DNA of 64,000 bases from Bin18 sp965200355 (lineage in GTDB: Bacteria; Desulfobacterota; Binatia; Bin18): assembly GCA_965200355.1 (NCBI GenBank), contig OZ241351.1, positions 1,984,001-2,048,000 on the forward strand, in the 5' to 3' direction. How positions within the stretch are numbered: the first letter of the stretch is position 1; every line of letters begins with the position of its first letter. The position numbers and the translations under genes are program-made. The notes beneath the pieces were generated by a model, which searched no databases, was not told the origin of the DNA, and was given only the letters and a program-made list of their open reading frames with translations. Shown here in pieces: positions 1 through 9,430 of this stretch.

Positions 1-2
1 CG

Positions 3-128
3 GTCAGCGAGTTTGGGGTTGTGCTGGCCCAAATCGATTTGTTTGGCCCAAGCTATCCGGCGATTCGGGCGCAGGCCGAGGCCCTGCGCGGCCGGCTGCT
101 GAAACAGCCGGCGCATTCGCCGTGGTAA
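3..128 (+). CDS. C-terminal fragment of a gene cut by the window edge, unrecognised
   Basis: An open frame enters from the left edge and stops at TAA 126-128, giving about 41 residues that end in HSPW. The text looks coding (AQIDLFGPSYPAIRAQAEAL) but shows no motif I can name. It ends 30 bp before egtC, so it probably belongs to the same operon. A further ergothioneine gene such as an EgtA-type ligase is possible but cannot be shown from this tail. Confidence 0.5.
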   Translation, partial: VSEFGVVLAQIDLFGPSYPAIRAQAEALRGRLLKQPAHSPW

Positions 129-158
129 GCGCGTCAGCCCCAGAGTCCGGACCACCGC

Positions 159-974
159 ATGTGCCGTTTTGTTGTGTATCGCGGAAAGCCGATTGCCCTC
201 GCTCGCGTTATCAGCGCGCCCGAGCACTCCCTGATAGAGCAGAGTTATCGGCCTCAAGAGATGACCGTCGGCACGGTCAATGTGGATGGGTTTGGGGTTG
301 GGTGGTATAATCGTGCGCTTGACCCCACGCCGTGTATCTATACCAATATCGTCCCGATCTGGAATGATCGCAATTTGCCCGGCTTAAGCCGCCATATTGT
401 TTCGGACTGCATTGTCGCCACCGTTCGGGGGGCCACCCCTGGTTACGGAATCGACCAGAGCAACTGTCAGCCGTTTACCTACGGTCGTCTGTCGTTCATG
501 CACAACGGTTTTCTTGAAAAGGCCCGCGATGGCCTGCTGCGCACGATCCGCGGAGCCCTGCGCGATGAGTATTATCGTCTCATTCGGGGCTCGACCGATT
601 CTGAGCATATCTTTGCGCTGCTGCTGAACTTTCTGCACGGTCAGGAGCAGACCGCCCAGGCATATGCGGCTGCCATGCGGCAAACGGTTGCCCAGTTGCT
701 GGACTGGACCCGCGGTCAGGCGGTCCATATGGGGCTGAACCTGGTGCTCTCCGACGGGGTGCAGGTGGTGGCGCTCCGCTTTGCAAATACCTCTCCGGCG
801 CCGTCCCTGTATTATGTATGCAATGGGACGGATTTTTCCGAGGCGGTGGTCATTGCCTCAGAAAGACTGTCTGCCGACCCAGGCTGGCAAGCGGTCCCGG
901 AGGGGCATATCGTGATCTGCCAGAACGCCACGGATATCGCCCTGGTCGCCCTCGACGGCCAGGAGGCGGCATGA
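159..974 (+). CDS. egtC: EgtC, class II glutamine amidotransferase-like gamma-glutamyl hydrolase
   Basis: The 271-residue protein starts MCRFVVY, which exposes Cys2 as the N-terminal nucleophile after Met removal, as in class II glutamine amidotransferases. A motif RGATPGYG and the segment SFMHNGFL match the N-terminal nucleophile hydrolase fold. EgtC removes the glutamyl group from gamma-glutamyl-hercynylcysteine sulfoxide in the mycobacterial-type ergothioneine pathway. The stop overlaps the egtB start in an ATGA arrangement, and egtD follows, which makes the assignment firm. Presence of EgtC implies that EgtB here uses gamma-glutamylcysteine rather than free cysteine; that is inference from the known pathway. 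Confidence 0.92.
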   Translation: MCRFVVYRGKPIALARVISAPEHSLIEQSYRPQEMTVGTVNVDGFGVGWYNRALDPTPCIYTNIVPIWNDRNLPGLSRHIVSDCIVATVRGATPGYGIDQSNCQPFTYGRLSFMHNGFLEKARDGLLRTIRGALRDEYYRLIRGSTDSEHIFALLLNFLHGQEQTAQAYAAAMRQTVAQLLDWTRGQAVHMGLNLVLSDGVQVVALRFANTSPAPSLYYVCNGTDFSEAVVIASERLSADPGWQAVPEGHIVICQNATDIALVALDGQEAA

Positions 975-2191
975 TCGATATTGCGGACTTTCAACAGCGG
1001 ATGGTGGAGGCGCGGGCGTATACGAAGTCCTTGTTCGCGGCTATCGACCCGCACGACTTCAATCGCCAAGCCCACCCCGAGTTCAGTCCAGTCGGCTGGC
1101 ACCTCGGCCATATTGGCGTGATCGAAGGTTTCTGGATTCTCCAGCAGTGTCAGCGCGCGCCCTCGCTGTCGTCTGAGTATGGCGCGCTTTTCTCTCCGCT
1201 TGAGAACCCCAAAGAGAACCGGGGGCATCTCCCCGCCGCGTCCGAGATATTGGCCTATCTGGACGACGTTCGCGCCCGGGTATTTGCCTTTCTGGAGCGG
1301 GGGGAGTGGCCGGATACTCATCCCCTGCTGGGGGAAGGCCGCCTCCTGAATATGCTTCTCCAACACGAAGAACAACATACCGAGACGATTGTGTTGATTC
1401 TCAATCTGCTTGCGGCCGGCCGCTTCGACGCTGGCGAGGGGGACCTCTGCCCTTCTCCATCTGCCCCGTGCCGGCGTCCTCCTCCGTGCTCCAATCAAAA
1501 AACCATGGTCCGTATTCCCGCTGGAGCCTACCGCATGGGCAGCGACGACAGCGCGCGCACCCTGGACAATGAGCGGCCTGTTCAGCCGGTCTGGCTGGCG
1601 GAGTTCTGGATTGATCCAACACCGGTCACAAACGCCGATTTCCTGGCATTCATGGAGGCTGGAGGCTATCAGAACCCGGCCTGGTGGAGTCGGCAGGGGT
1701 GGCACTGGCGCGAGAAGAATCAGATGACCCATCCCTTGCACTGGCGCCCTGGGGGGACCCGGGGGCGCTGGCTGGAGATTGACCCGTTCGGCGTCTCACT
1801 GCTGGACCCGGCCCAACCGGTGCGGTGTGTGAGCTGGTATGAGGCCGAGACCTATGCCGGCTGGGTCGGGAAACGGCTGCCGACTGAGGCCGAATGGGAA
1901 AAAGCGGCCTGGTGGGAGGCCGCGCAGGCAGACCCTCCAGCGTCTCGGCTCGGTCTGCTTGGCGGGGTCTGGGAGTGGACCCACACTTGGTTCCAGCCCT
2001 ATCCGGGTTTTCGTGCCTTTCCGTACGCCGGCTATTCCGTGCCGTATTTTGATCAACACCACCGCGTCCTGCGGGGCGGGTCGTGGGCCACGCGCCGCCA
2101 CGTCCTCCGCTCAACATTTCGGAACTGGTATCATCCCGGTATGCGGGCCGTCTTTGCCGGCTTTCGATGTGCAAAGGACCCCGTGTCGTAG
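971..2191 (+). CDS. egtB: EgtB, ergothioneine sulfoxide synthase
   Basis: This 406-residue protein is an iron-dependent enzyme that joins a thiol to hercynine with oxygen. The N-terminal DinB-like part has WHLGHIG at residues 43-49 and HEEQH near residue 135, supplying the histidines of the expected three-His iron site. The C-terminal FGE-sulfatase/C-type-lectin-like part starts near IPAGAYRMGSDD and runs through WVGKRLPTEAEWE, GGVWEWT, VLRGGSW and a final AGFRCAKD. I chose the ATG at 971, which overlaps the egtC stop by 4 bp, over a longer in-frame extension at 818 lying inside egtC. A proline- and cysteine-rich linker near residues 155-175 separates the two domains. Confidence 0.93.
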   Translation: MIDIADFQQRMVEARAYTKSLFAAIDPHDFNRQAHPEFSPVGWHLGHIGVIEGFWILQQCQRAPSLSSEYGALFSPLENPKENRGHLPAASEILAYLDDVRARVFAFLERGEWPDTHPLLGEGRLLNMLLQHEEQHTETIVLILNLLAAGRFDAGEGDLCPSPSAPCRRPPPCSNQKTMVRIPAGAYRMGSDDSARTLDNERPVQPVWLAEFWIDPTPVTNADFLAFMEAGGYQNPAWWSRQGWHWREKNQMTHPLHWRPGGTRGRWLEIDPFGVSLLDPAQPVRCVSWYEAETYAGWVGKRLPTEAEWEKAAWWEAAQADPPASRLGLLGGVWEWTHTWFQPYPGFRAFPYAGYSVPYFDQHHRVLRGGSWATRRHVLRSTFRNWYHPGMRAVFAGFRCAKDPVS

Positions 2192-2238
2192 TGCGCCGGC
2201 AGGCCGCGGATTGACCGAGTTAAGGTAGGGTGTTCTGT

Positions 2239-3225
2239 ATGTCAACACGATTCCGGCAGCCGGACCGGCTGCGCATGGCGACGGTGGGTAGGGTGCGTTC
2301 GCAGTTGCGGACGGATGTAGCTTTCGGCTTGCGGCAAAACCAGAAAACCCTGCCGCCCAAGTATTTTTACGACGCCTATGGGTCGCGTCTGTTTGAGGAT
2401 ATCTGCCAGCAACCGGAATACTACCTCACCCGGACCGAAGCGCAGATTCTGCGCACCCATGCCACGGATATTGTCCGACAGACGGCCGGGGCGGCCTTGG
2501 TCGAATTGGGAAGCGGAAGCTCGGTAAAAACCCGCCTTCTGTTTGATGAATATCAACGCCAGGATTGTCTCCTGCACTACGTGCCGGTCGATATCAGCGC
2601 CTCGATGCTCGAAGAGACCGCCCGCGGCCTGCTGGCCGACTACCCCACCATGTCGATTGAGGCCCTGGCAACCGACTATCTGGCAGGACTCAGCGCCCTG
2701 CCCAATACCCGGCCCCGCCTCGTCCTCTTTTTGGGCAGTAATCTGGGCAATTTCAGCCTAACGGAACAGACCGCACTGTTTCGGCATCTGTCGGTCTGCC
2801 TCCATCCTGGTGACCAATTTTTATTGGGGCTTGACCTGCGGAAGTCTATTGAGATTGTAGAGGCCGCCTATAATGACACGGCTGGAGTCACAGCCGACTT
2901 CAACCTCAACATCCTGCGGCATATTAATCGTGAACTCCAGGCAGATTTTAATCTCGCCCAGTTTACGCATCTGGCCTTCTATAATCAGGCGCGGCATCAA
3001 ATCGAAATGCACCTGAAGAGCGCGCGCGCCCAGGCCGTCACCATCGCCGCCTTAGACCTGAGCGTCTCTTTTCGAGTGGGTGAGACCATCCACACCGAGA
3101 TATCCAGAAAGTTTGACGCCCAAGAAGTCAAAGCCCAACTGGCCGGCCACGGCTTCCAATTCCAAGCCCAGTGGACTGACCCCGACCACCTCTTTCTCCT
3201 GGGCCTCTTTCGCTATACGGGCTAA
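2239..3225 (+). CDS. egtD: EgtD, L-histidine N-alpha-methyltransferase
   Basis: The 328-residue protein matches the usual EgtD length of about 320. It trimethylates histidine to hercynine using S-adenosylmethionine, the first step of ergothioneine synthesis. The SAM-binding stretch is ALVELGSGSSVKT and a second hallmark is LFLGSNLGNF. An early block reading PPKYFYDAYGSRLFEDIC is typical of the family. ATG at 2239 is preferred to the in-frame GTG at 2230. The gene lies 47 bp after egtB and 15 bp before the asparaginase gene, consistent with one transcript. Confidence 0.94.
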   Translation: MSTRFRQPDRLRMATVGRVRSQLRTDVAFGLRQNQKTLPPKYFYDAYGSRLFEDICQQPEYYLTRTEAQILRTHATDIVRQTAGAALVELGSGSSVKTRLLFDEYQRQDCLLHYVPVDISASMLEETARGLLADYPTMSIEALATDYLAGLSALPNTRPRLVLFLGSNLGNFSLTEQTALFRHLSVCLHPGDQFLLGLDLRKSIEIVEAAYNDTAGVTADFNLNILRHINRELQADFNLAQFTHLAFYNQARHQIEMHLKSARAQAVTIAALDLSVSFRVGETIHTEISRKFDAQEVKAQLAGHGFQFQAQWTDPDHLFLLGLFRYTG

Positions 3226-3240
3226 GCGGACGGTAGGCCC

Positions 3241-4230
3241 ATGCCGCAGACAGGAGACCGCACAGCACTGCTCCTCATCGCAACCGGTGGGACGATCAGT
3301 CAGGGCCGCACCGCGCCGGGCGGAGAGAGTCGGCCCCGGTTGTTGGCCGCCGATTTACTGGCGCGGACTGCAATCGAGGCCAGGCAGCTCCACTGTCTGG
3401 ACCTGCCCTATCCTGACGGCGTGATTGCCTCGGGTGAGGAGTTGCTCCGGCTGGCGCGGACGATTGAGCGGGCGGCCAAGGGGGGGATGGACGCCATCGT
3501 GGTGACGCACGGAACCGACGCCCTCGAAGAAGTGGCATACGGTATCGATGAAATGTTGGCCGGGACGGTGCCCATTGTTTTTACCGGGGCGATGCGGCCA
3601 AGTTGGGCCGTAGACTCTGACGGCGGACCCAACCTGGAGAACGCCGTGCAGGTCGCCGCGCGTCTGTTGCCTGAATACGGGACGCTGGTCACGCTCCACG
3701 GGGACATCTTTGAGGCCTGGAGTGTGTATAAAAGTGATACCGTCGGCCTGGACGCCTTTACGGCGCGGCGTGGCGCGGCGTCCGGGCGTGTCAACGGTCC
3801 ACGGATGACGCTCGACTGGACGCCCACCCGCTGGAATCGCCTGGGGCAGCTGCCGCCGGCCGTGCCGGACTCAATTCCCATCCTCACGCTCGGGGTTGGT
3901 GATGACGCGGCGCTCCTCAGGCTGGTAAACGCGCCGGCCGAGCAATCCATAGACGGTCTGGTGGTCGCCAGCCTGGGGGCCGGGAGCATCCCACCAAGAG
4001 CGCTCGGGCAACTCCGCCGTCTCGCCGACGCCGGGCTGCCCGTGGTGTGCTGCTCTAGCACGCCAAGCGGCCCTACCACGGCAGCGCAGTATTACCCCGG
4101 CGCGTATGATGCACTCAGGGCCGCGGGAATCGTGCTTGAAAACGATCTCTCCCCGCGCAAAGCCCGCGTGCGCCTGATGCTGAGTCTCGGGTTGGGGGTG
4201 CCGTATCGTCCGTTTGGGCGGGCAGCGTGA
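3241..4230 (+). CDS. L-asparaginase family amidohydrolase
   Basis: The 329-residue protein hydrolyses asparagine, and perhaps glutamine or a related amide, to the acid plus ammonia. The first threonine motif is IATGGTISQG near the N terminus, and the second active-site block is VVTHGTDALEE with the Thr-Asp pair. FTGAMRPSWAVDSDGG is the conserved third block. No signal peptide is visible, so a cytoplasmic enzyme is expected. It follows egtD by 15 bp and may be co-transcribed, but no functional link to ergothioneine is evident. Substrate specificity cannot be read from the sequence. Confidence 0.9.
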   Translation: MPQTGDRTALLLIATGGTISQGRTAPGGESRPRLLAADLLARTAIEARQLHCLDLPYPDGVIASGEELLRLARTIERAAKGGMDAIVVTHGTDALEEVAYGIDEMLAGTVPIVFTGAMRPSWAVDSDGGPNLENAVQVAARLLPEYGTLVTLHGDIFEAWSVYKSDTVGLDAFTARRGAASGRVNGPRMTLDWTPTRWNRLGQLPPAVPDSIPILTLGVGDDAALLRLVNAPAEQSIDGLVVASLGAGSIPPRALGQLRRLADAGLPVVCCSSTPSGPTTAAQYYPGAYDALRAAGIVLENDLSPRKARVRLMLSLGLGVPYRPFGRAA

Positions 4231-4436
4231 GCCTGCCTCTGACACTTTGGGCAAGGCCCCTTTGCCAAACCGTTCCAGCCAGGCCCTCATTTTATCGCCC
4301 GTATTTCCTGTATGCTGTCCGGGGATGTGTTGAACTGGAGTCGGGGGTTTGCTAGTTGGAGGACTCCGGGCATGATTGGGAAAGTGCAGATAACCGGTCT
4401 GCATAAGAGTTGATGGTGCTAACAGGAGGGGTGGTG

Positions 4437-6200
4437 ATGCAGGCAAAATATCTGGGAGGGCGCGCGGCGCTCTTATTCGTCGCTTTGTTTGTTGGGGTGG
4501 GGTCCGGTTCTGCGCTGGGAAACGTTGACAAGTCCACGAGCCGGCTTCCCTATCCGCCGGGGCTCAAACCCCAGGTCGAATTCTGGACCAAAATTTTTGC
4601 AACCTACTCGGAATACCAGGTCGTCATTCACGACGCCGTCCATCTGGACAAGGTGTATACGGTCCTCGATTTTCGACCGCTCTTAAAAAAGTATGGCGCA
4701 ACCAAAGCCCGCCGGCTGAAAGCCCAGCGGACGAGGCAGGAACTCAACAAAATTCGGGCCGCCCTGCATAAACTGCATACCCACGGCGCAAAAGGGCGGA
4801 CGCTGAGTACGCGCGAGAAAAAAATTCGGGCCCTCTTCAGAGATATCAACGAACGGCACAAATTCCGCAGGGCCGCGGCCAAAGGGCGACTGCGGTCGCA
4901 GTCCGGGATACGGGAGCGCTTTCACCGGAGTCTTCGTATCTCTGGCCGTTATCTGCCCAGGATGGAAAAGATATTCCGCCAAAAAGGACTCCCGGTCATC
5001 CTGACCCGCCTGCCGCTGATTGAGTCTTCTTTCAATATCGAGGCGTATTCAAAAGTCGGTGCGGCTGGCATCTGGCAATTCATGCCGGCGACCGGGCGCT
5101 TGTTTTTGACGATTAACCATGTGGTTGATGAACGCCTTGATCCACTCATTGCCACCCGGGCTGCGGCCGACCTGCTCAAGAAAAATTATGACCGGCTGCA
5201 AACCTGGCCGCTCGCCGTGACTGCCTATAATCATGGCCGGGCCGGAATGGCGCGCGCCGTTCGGACCGTTGGCACGCGCGATATTGTGACCATTATCCGT
5301 CGCTACAAAGGCCGGACATTTGGATTTGCTTCGCGGAATTTTTATGCCGAGCTGCTGGCGGCCATTGAGGTTGAACAAAACAGTGTCACATACTTCGGTC
5401 CCATCAAAAGCGACCCGCTCCTCCGGTATGATGAGGTCGAGCTGCGGCATTTTGTCTCCCTCGACAACCTGGCGAGCGCTGCCAATACGAGTAGCGAGCG
5501 TTTATTGGCGCTCAACCCGTCCTTTGGCTCACTGATTCGGAACGGGGAACTCCGCGTTCCACGCGGCCACCGCCTGCGTATCCCGGCCGGCGCGCGAAAA
5601 GACTTCACCCGGCGCTACGCTGCGCTGAGCCCTCGGGCCAAGGCCACCCAACAGCCGGCTGCCCTGACGCATACGGTTCGGCGCGGACAGACGCTGGGCG
5701 GCATTGCCCAGCGCTATGGGACGAGTGTCCGGACCCTGCAACGCCTGAACGGGCTCAAAAGCGCGCATCTCATCCGTGTCGGTCAGCGTCTCCGCCTTCC
5801 TCTGAGGGGGAAGGGCCGCCGGCCGGCGGCTCGGTCTGTCCAAGTGGCACAGGCTGGCTCGGGGCAGGGAACGCATACCGTGCGTCCGGGAGAATCGCTG
5901 GACCGCATCGCCCGACGCTACGGCACGACTATCGCTGCGCTCCAAAAGCTGAACAATATCAGAGACGCCTCGCTGGTCCGGGTCGGGAGAAAATTGCGTG
6001 TCTCGGCAAACTCCCGCTCTGCGTCAGCCAGTGCGACGTCCCAAAAAAAGTATAGACGCCATACCGTCCGGCGCGGACAAACCCTGGGCAGCATCGCCCA
6101 GCGCTACGGCACGAAGGTGTCCATCCTCAAGAGTCTGAACGGGGTAAGGAACGTGAAACGCCTCCAAATCGGCCAGGTGTTGCGTATTCCAGCCGGCTGA
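4437..6200 (+). CDS. Secreted MltD-like lytic transglycosylase with three LysM repeats
   Basis: The 587-residue protein begins with a Sec signal peptide ending around SGSALG. The ATG at 4437 follows the strong site ACAGGAGGGG, so the upstream in-frame ATG at 4410 is unlikely. An SLT domain lies around residues 180-320, with LPLIESSFN holding the catalytic glutamate and GAAGIWQFMPATGR following. Three LysM peptidoglycan-binding repeats occupy the C-terminal third, each starting HTVRRGQTLGGIAQRYGT or similar (near residues 415, 480 and 545). The protein should cleave glycan strands in the periplasm or at the outer membrane. An unusual arginine- and lysine-rich helical stretch at about residues 80-150 precedes the SLT domain. 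Confidence 0.9.
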   Translation: MQAKYLGGRAALLFVALFVGVGSGSALGNVDKSTSRLPYPPGLKPQVEFWTKIFATYSEYQVVIHDAVHLDKVYTVLDFRPLLKKYGATKARRLKAQRTRQELNKIRAALHKLHTHGAKGRTLSTREKKIRALFRDINERHKFRRAAAKGRLRSQSGIRERFHRSLRISGRYLPRMEKIFRQKGLPVILTRLPLIESSFNIEAYSKVGAAGIWQFMPATGRLFLTINHVVDERLDPLIATRAAADLLKKNYDRLQTWPLAVTAYNHGRAGMARAVRTVGTRDIVTIIRRYKGRTFGFASRNFYAELLAAIEVEQNSVTYFGPIKSDPLLRYDEVELRHFVSLDNLASAANTSSERLLALNPSFGSLIRNGELRVPRGHRLRIPAGARKDFTRRYAALSPRAKATQQPAALTHTVRRGQTLGGIAQRYGTSVRTLQRLNGLKSAHLIRVGQRLRLPLRGKGRRPAARSVQVAQAGSGQGTHTVRPGESLDRIARRYGTTIAALQKLNNIRDASLVRVGRKLRVSANSRSASASATSQKKYRRHTVRRGQTLGSIAQRYGTKVSILKSLNGVRNVKRLQIGQVLRIPAG

Positions 6201-6333
6201 AGAGTGGACCGGTCTGGCCGAATCTCATCTGCCGGACTATCTTCGAGACCGCCAAACCGATAAATTAAGCGCACTCCTACGGCAGACGCTGGGGGAAGCG
6301 GAGACCCTGGAGCGTCTCGCCTCTCCGTGGTGA
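6193..6333 (+). pseudogene. Possible C-terminal coding remnant between the LysM protein and ccsA
   Basis: In the frame ending at TGA 6331-6333 there is a plausible protein tail (LPDYLRDRQTDKLSALLRQT and on to RLASPW) with no ATG, GTG or TTG start before the nearest upstream stop. It abuts the end of the LysM gene and overlaps the GTGA start region of the next gene. This looks like the tail of a lost gene, or the product of a frameshift. I cannot name the parent family. Confidence 0.35.
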
Positions 6334-7157
6334 GCGACTATATGGAAGTCTGGCTGCTGGCACTGGCCCTGTTGTTATACCTGCTGAGTACGGCGAGCTT
6401 TATTGTCGGCCTACTCTCGGCGCGGCCCCTCGTGCGAACGGTCGCGCCGAGTTGCCTGCTGGCGGCCTGTGGGTGTCATGCCGGCGCTATTGCGGTGCGG
6501 TCTCTCACCGTGGGGCATTTTGCGGTCACGGATATGTATGAAGCCCTCTCCTTTTTCGCCTGTCTGACTGCGGGTATCGGCTTGCTGGTTCAGTGGCGGC
6601 TGCCCGTTTCCATTTTAGGCGCTATTGTGAGCCCGCTCGGGTTTATGCTGACCCTTGGGGTGTATGTCTTTTATACCCAGGCGGGGGCGCTGCCACCGAC
6701 GCTGCAAAGTGTCTGGCTGCCCATTCATGTGACGGCCGCCTATCTTGGGTATGCGGTCTTTGTCGTTGCCTGTAGTGCCAGCCTGGTCTATCTGGTCCAG
6801 GAAAAACGGCTCAAACAGAAAAAAGCCTCTGCGTTTCTCCGCCGCCTGCCCTCGCTGGAAACCCTCGATCATCTGAACTACCGCTCCCTGGCCTGGGGCT
6901 TTTTACTCTTGACGCTCGGCTTGTTGAGCGGCGCGGTCTGGGCCGGGTCGGCCTGGGAACACTTCTGGATATGGGAGCCTCGGCTCATCTTGTCCGTACT
7001 GACCTGGATTTTCTATGCGCTGCTGCTGCACTACCGGAGTGCCGGCTGGCGGGGCCGACGGGCGGCCACGCTGACGATTGTGTGCTTTGCCATGCTGGTG
7101 GTTTCCTTTGTTGGGGTCCAGTTTTTCCCCGGACGCCATGGAGGACAGTTTGGCTAG
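6327..7157 (+). CDS. CcsA/HemX-type cytochrome c assembly membrane protein
   Basis: This is a roughly 270-residue polytopic membrane protein with about eight hydrophobic segments. The family signature appears as FWIWEPRLILSVLTWIFY, corresponding to the tryptophan-rich heme-handling WWD-like region of CcsA and HemX. Proteins of this type in front of hemA are usually called HemX or CcsA-like. They act in heme delivery for c-type cytochromes or modulate glutamyl-tRNA reductase level. The start is uncertain: GTG at 6327 or 6330 and ATG at 6342 all precede the first membrane helix, and no strong ribosome site separates them. The 3' end overlaps hemA by 20 bp. Confidence 0.82.
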   Translation: MVSDYMEVWLLALALLLYLLSTASFIVGLLSARPLVRTVAPSCLLAACGCHAGAIAVRSLTVGHFAVTDMYEALSFFACLTAGIGLLVQWRLPVSILGAIVSPLGFMLTLGVYVFYTQAGALPPTLQSVWLPIHVTAAYLGYAVFVVACSASLVYLVQEKRLKQKKASAFLRRLPSLETLDHLNYRSLAWGFLLLTLGLLSGAVWAGSAWEHFWIWEPRLILSVLTWIFYALLLHYRSAGWRGRRAATLTIVCFAMLVVSFVGVQFFPGRHGGQFG

Positions 7158-8472
7158 TCTTGTGCGGCCGGCCTCCTCACTCATGGTGGTGGGCCTCAAC
7201 CATCATTCCACGCCGGTCGAACTCCGGGAGCGGTTCGCTTTCAGTGAGGGCGCCTTGGAGGCGTCTTTACCCCGGCTCGTGGATACGGAGACGATCCGGG
7301 AGGGGGCGATTCTCTCCACCTGTAACCGGGTTGAGGTGGTTGCTCATACGCCAAATCTGGAGGGGGCAAATAAGAAAATTTGCGCGTTTTTAGCCGAAGA
7401 ACAGCGGGTGGCGCTGCCCCACTTTGCTTCCTACCTCTACACCCATGTCAATCAGGAGGCGGTCAGCCACTTGTTTCGGGTGGCCTCGAGTCTCGATTCT
7501 CTGGTCGTTGGTGAGCCCCAGATTTTGGGCCAAGTGAAAGACGCCTATCACGCCTCTTCTGCGCTTGGCACCTTGGGGGCAGTATTGCACCGGTGTTTTC
7601 ACAAGTCGTTCTCGGTTGCCAAGCGGGTGCGGACCGAGACCCGCATTGCGGCCAAAGCCGTGTCGGTGAGTGCTGTGGCCGTCGATCTGGCCTGTACGAT
7701 TTTCGACCGCCTGGACGATAAGACCGCCATGGTCATCGGTGTGGGCGAGATGGGCGAACAAGCCGTCCGGCAGCTGCGCGGATGCGGCATCGGAACCATT
7801 CTGGTGACCAACCGCACCTTTCGCCGCGCGGTTGAACTGGCTCGGACCTGCACCGGGACCGTCGTGCCTTTTGATCAACTGGATAAACACCTCTACCTGG
7901 CCGATATTGTCATCGGCGCTGCCGGCAGCCCGCACTATGTGCTGCACTCGGGTATGGTCGAAGAGGCGCTTGAAGAGCGCAAACGCAGTCCGATGTTTCT
8001 GATCGATCTGGGGGTCCCGCGCAACTTCGACCCGCGCCTGAACAACCTGGATAATGTCTTTTTGTACGACATTGATGATCTGGAGCAGGTGGTTGAAGAT
8101 AATAGAGGCGAGCGACAAGTTGAGGCGGTCAAAGCCGAGGCTATTGTGGCCGAGGAAGCGGAAAACTTCTGGCGCTGGTTTGTCAACCAAGAGGTGACGC
8201 CCACGATTGTCGCGCTCCGAGAACAGGCGGAGAGCATTCGGACTCGCGAGGTAGAAAAGACCCTGGCCGGACTGCCCGAGCTCTCACCCCAGGCAAAAAA
8301 ATCGATCGAAGCGCTGACCCGCTCCCTGACCAACAAGCTGCTCCATCCCCCTCTGGCGTATCTCAAACAGCGTCACCACAACAGCGTCAGGCGGGAAGCG
8401 GAACACCCCCAGGCGGCGGCCTCTCCCCACGTCATCCGTCAGATATTCGGTCTTGATGTCCACGAAGACTAG
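7138..8472 (+). CDS. hemA: Glutamyl-tRNA reductase
   Basis: The 444-residue enzyme reduces glutamyl-tRNA to glutamate-1-semialdehyde with NADPH in the C5 pathway to heme. The motif GLNHHSTPVELRE is followed by ILSTCNR with catalytic Cys62. The block SLDSLVVGEPQILGQVK and the Rossmann motif VIGVGEMGEQAV are both present, and a C-terminal helical dimerisation domain completes the family length. ATG at 7138 lies inside the end of the membrane-protein gene, implying translational coupling. It heads a run of heme genes that continues through hemB. Confidence 0.96.
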   Translation: MEDSLASLVRPASSLMVVGLNHHSTPVELRERFAFSEGALEASLPRLVDTETIREGAILSTCNRVEVVAHTPNLEGANKKICAFLAEEQRVALPHFASYLYTHVNQEAVSHLFRVASSLDSLVVGEPQILGQVKDAYHASSALGTLGAVLHRCFHKSFSVAKRVRTETRIAAKAVSVSAVAVDLACTIFDRLDDKTAMVIGVGEMGEQAVRQLRGCGIGTILVTNRTFRRAVELARTCTGTVVPFDQLDKHLYLADIVIGAAGSPHYVLHSGMVEEALEERKRSPMFLIDLGVPRNFDPRLNNLDNVFLYDIDDLEQVVEDNRGERQVEAVKAEAIVAEEAENFWRWFVNQEVTPTIVALREQAESIRTREVEKTLAGLPELSPQAKKSIEALTRSLTNKLLHPPLAYLKQRHHNSVRREAEHPQAAASPHVIRQIFGLDVHED

Positions 8473-8492
8473 GCCACTGACCGTCGCCGATT

Positions 8493-9419
8493 ATGCGCAC
8501 AATCATTCGAGTCGGAACAAGAAGCAGCCGGCTTGCGCTGTGGCAGGCGCACTGGGTAAAAGACCGGCTGGAGCAGCAATGGCCGGCGCTCAGGGTTGAG
8601 TTGGTGCCGGTGAAAACTCCCGGTGATCGGTTCCAAAATATCGCTTTGTCCCAGATCGGTGGCAAAGGGCTGTTTGTGAAGGAAATTGAAGAGGCGCTGC
8701 AAGCTGGCCGGGTTGACCTGGCGGTCCACTCGGTCAAAGACATGTCGGCCGTCCTGCCGGCCGGCCTCAGTCTGAGTGCCATTCCGCAACGGCAAGACCC
8801 GCGGGATGTTCTGATTACGTCCAATGGAGCAACTCTGGATGAGTTGCCGGCCGGCACCCGCGTCGGGACGAGCAGCCTGCGTCGGCAGGCATTATTGCTC
8901 CATCTCCGCCCCGACCTGCATATAGAAATGCTGCGTGGCAATGTCGAGACCCGCTTGCGTAAACAGCGCACCGGCGAGGTCGAGGCCACGATTCTGGCCG
9001 CGGCTGGCCTCAAGCGACTCGGTCTCATGCCCGCCCGGAGCCATATCCTGGATGAGCAGGTCTTTGTCCCGGCTGTCGGACAAGGGGCGCTCGGCATTGA
9101 AACCCGGACCGAAACCGATATGGCCGCCTTCCTGCGGCCCCTGCATCATAGGGACACCGCGCTGGCCGTCACGGCCGAGCGGGCGTTCTTGGGCCGGCTG
9201 GGCGGGAGTTGTCGCACCCCACTCGCCGCCCAGGCCACCGCTCGGGCTGAGGGTCTCAGGCTGGTGGCCCTGATCGCCAGCCCGGATGGGAAAACCGTGC
9301 TGCGTGGGCAGGAACACGGCCCTGCCCACGCAGCCGAACAGCTGGGTATCCGACTTGCTGAGCGTCTCTTGGGCCAAGGCGGGAACGAAATCCTGGCTCG
9401 GTTAGGGCAGGCAGGTTGA
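8493..9419 (+). CDS. hemC: Porphobilinogen deaminase (hydroxymethylbilane synthase)
   Basis: The 308-residue enzyme polymerises four porphobilinogen units to hydroxymethylbilane. The start reads MRTIIRVGTRSSRLALWQ, a classic HemC opening. HSVKDM, GTSSLRRQ and RGNVETRL are substrate- and cofactor-binding motifs. Cys240 in GGSCRTP attaches the dipyrromethane cofactor. The gene lies 20 bp after hemA, and its TGA is followed closely by the cobA-hemD start. Confidence 0.96.
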   Translation: MRTIIRVGTRSSRLALWQAHWVKDRLEQQWPALRVELVPVKTPGDRFQNIALSQIGGKGLFVKEIEEALQAGRVDLAVHSVKDMSAVLPAGLSLSAIPQRQDPRDVLITSNGATLDELPAGTRVGTSSLRRQALLLHLRPDLHIEMLRGNVETRLRKQRTGEVEATILAAAGLKRLGLMPARSHILDEQVFVPAVGQGALGIETRTETDMAAFLRPLHHRDTALAVTAERAFLGRLGGSCRTPLAAQATARAEGLRLVALIASPDGKTVLRGQEHGPAHAAEQLGIRLAERLLGQGGNEILARLGQAG

Positions 9420-9430
9420 GGGGAATGCGG

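Noticed and set aside
812..1741. Long minus-strand open frame of 309 codons
   Set aside because: It lies opposite egtC and egtB, which have clear family motifs; a shadow frame caused by high GC at third positions.
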